Of a stretch of 5,811 bases of DNA, positions 4,986-5,811 are shown piece by piece; the first letter of the stretch is position 1; each line of letters begins with the position of its first letter. The position numbers and the translations under genes are program-made. Source of the DNA: an uncultured Campylobacter sp. (GTDB lineage: Bacteria; Campylobacterota; Campylobacteria; Campylobacterales; Campylobacteraceae); contig NZ_CALHVM010000008.1 in the NCBI RefSeq assembly GCF_938039205.1, positions 1 to 5,811 on the forward strand. The letters are read 5' to 3'. The notes below the pieces were generated by a model. That model was not told the DNA's origin. It worked only from the letters and a program-made list of their open reading frames with translations, and did not search any database.

Positions 4986-5811
4986 ATGCAAACCGCCCTG
5001 GGCTCGCTAGGTCTGATAGCCGCCGTAAATCATATCCCATTTGATGCCAAGGCGCTTATAAATAAATTTGCGCTAAGCAGCGAGGAGCCGCAGATCGAAG
5101 AGCTAGTGCGGATGGCTAAGCATTGCGAGTTTAAGGCTAAAATCAAAAAGCTAAATCTTTCAAATTTGATGCGCTATAAGCCGCCCTTTATCCTTCAGAA
5201 AAAGGACGGAAGCTACTTTAACATCTTAAAGATCGAGCAGCAAAGCGAAGCGAATATTAAAGCATCACACGCTAGCAAGACAGGAGCCGATATAAATAGC
5301 GCAAATTCCAAAGACGCGGCAGGTTCTAAGGAGATATTAAGCCCTAGCGGCGGCGCGGCAAATTCTTTAAACTCATCTTCATCCGCATCGTTATCTTCTA
5401 ATACGTCATCTTCTTCCGGCGCGGCAAATTCTTCTCCCGCGGATACACCCCATTTGTCTGCTAAAGAGACTAAAGCCTCCCGCTCATCCAAATCCTTGCA
5501 GGAGCCAGAAGCAGCTATTAAATTTATCGTATTTGACGGCGGAAATTCCGTAAAAGAGCTTAATGCTAGCGAGCTATTTGATCTTTGCAGCGGCGAGTTT
5601 ATCGTGCTAGCTCATAAAACTCTGAATTCTCAGATAAAATTCGGCTTTGCCTGGTTTTACAAGCGGATGCTAAGCTTTAAAAGGGTCGTATTTGAAGTGC
5701 TTTTGGCTTCATTTATAATGCAGCTTTTCGGTCTAGTGACGCCGCTTTTTACTCAGGTGGTGCTCGATAAGGTTTTAACTCATCATAGCATTAGCACGCT
5801 AAACGTAATTG
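4986..5811 (+). CDS. Type I secretion ABC exporter, HlyB-like (N-terminal part; C-terminus outside window)
   Basis: Inner-membrane permease/ATPase of a type I secretion system, which would drive ATP-dependent export of the RTX protein with a membrane-fusion protein and a TolC-like channel. Visible: 275 codons with no stop. Residues 1-83 and about 176-205 form the C39-like domain (SLGLIAAVNHIPFDA; KPPFILQKKDGSYFNILKI; AIKFIVFDGG; SGEFIVLAHK). Aligned by eye to HlyB, the peptidase Cys position is Thr3 and the His position is Tyr77 (DGSYF), so the domain is non-proteolytic, typical of RTX exporters. FGFAWFYKRML leads into the first membrane helix (about 236-258, VLLASFIMQLFGLVTPLF), then TQVVLDKVLTHHSISTLNVI, nearly identical to the HlyB motif. 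The remaining helices and the ATPase domain lie beyond the edge. Residues 84-175 are a low-complexity insert. The start follows CAAAGGT at about 6 nt. The gene is more GC-rich than the RTX gene. Confidence 0.92.
   Translation, partial: MQTALGSLGLIAAVNHIPFDAKALINKFALSSEEPQIEELVRMAKHCEFKAKIKKLNLSNLMRYKPPFILQKKDGSYFNILKIEQQSEANIKASHASKTGADINSANSKDAAGSKEILSPSGGAANSLNSSSSASLSSNTSSSSGAANSSPADTPHLSAKETKASRSSKSLQEPEAAIKFIVFDGGNSVKELNASELFDLCSGEFIVLAHKTLNSQIKFGFAWFYKRMLSFKRVVFEVLLASFIMQLFGLVTPLFTQVVLDKVLTHHSISTLNVI
5235..5510 (+). other. Ser/Ala-rich low-complexity insert in the exporter's C39-like domain
   Basis: Residues about 84-175 have no counterpart in HlyB, where the strand ending ILTKV passes almost directly to the strand equivalent to IKFIVFDGG. 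The insert is dominated by Ser, Ala, Asn and Lys (LNSSSSASLSSNTSSSSG), has no hydrophobic core and is in frame. It probably forms a disordered cytoplasmic loop on the substrate-binding C39-like domain. Boundaries are approximate. Confidence 0.8.
5351..5433 (+). repeat. 17-bp direct repeat within the insert (66-bp period)
   Basis: CGGCGCGGCAAATTCTT occurs at 5351-5367 and exactly again at 5417-5433. The offset is 66 bp, or 22 codons, so both copies read GAANS in the same frame. The DNA between them encodes the serine run. This looks like slippage or unequal recombination that could lengthen or shorten the insert without a frameshift. Confidence 0.7.

Noticed and set aside
5213..5491. 92-codon minus-strand frame rich in Glu, Asp and Ala
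   Set aside because: It is the shadow of the Ser/Ala-rich insert in the exporter, whose frame is fixed by the HlyB-like sequence on both sides.

Overview
The window looks like a type I secretion locus from an epsilonproteobacterium, most likely Campylobacter or a close relative. This is an inference from the moderately AT-rich DNA, the AAGGA-type ribosome binding sites, the style of the RTX protein and the lack of a clear -35 element. No housekeeping marker is present to fix the genus.

Layout: positions 1-3953 on the minus strand hold the first 1317 codons of a giant RTX (calcium-binding nonapeptide repeat) exoprotein. Its C-terminus, where the secretion signal should lie, runs off the left edge. 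From N to C it has a unique ~357-residue head, a first RTX block, a Calx-beta-like region, a module homologous to the self-processing module (SPM) of Neisseria FrpC, an alpha-helical linker, a short RTX block, a haemolysin-type calcium-binding-related domain, and a final long RTX block cut by the window edge. Positions 3995-4717, also minus, encode a 240-residue protein with one N-terminal membrane anchor, 41 bp upstream of the RTX gene and probably in the same operon. From 4986 on the plus strand, transcribed divergently, runs the first 275 codons of a HlyB-type ABC exporter (N-terminal C39-like domain, then the first membrane helix), cut by the right edge.

How they fit together: the exporter probably secretes the RTX protein. 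Its C39-like domain lacks both Cys and His of the peptidase, as in exporters that carry unprocessed RTX substrates. The small anchored protein sits where frpD sits relative to frpC in Neisseria, so it may be a surface or periplasmic partner of the RTX protein; this is inference from position only.

Most notable points: (1) the SPM-like module has Ser-Pro where FrpC cleaves Asp-Pro; (2) a ~90-residue Ser/Ala-rich low-complexity insert interrupts the exporter's C39-like domain and contains a 17-bp in-register direct repeat; (3) paired TTTATAAAA sites 21 bp apart lie just upstream of the operon's -10 box; (4) the RTX head and the 240-residue protein match no family I recognise.
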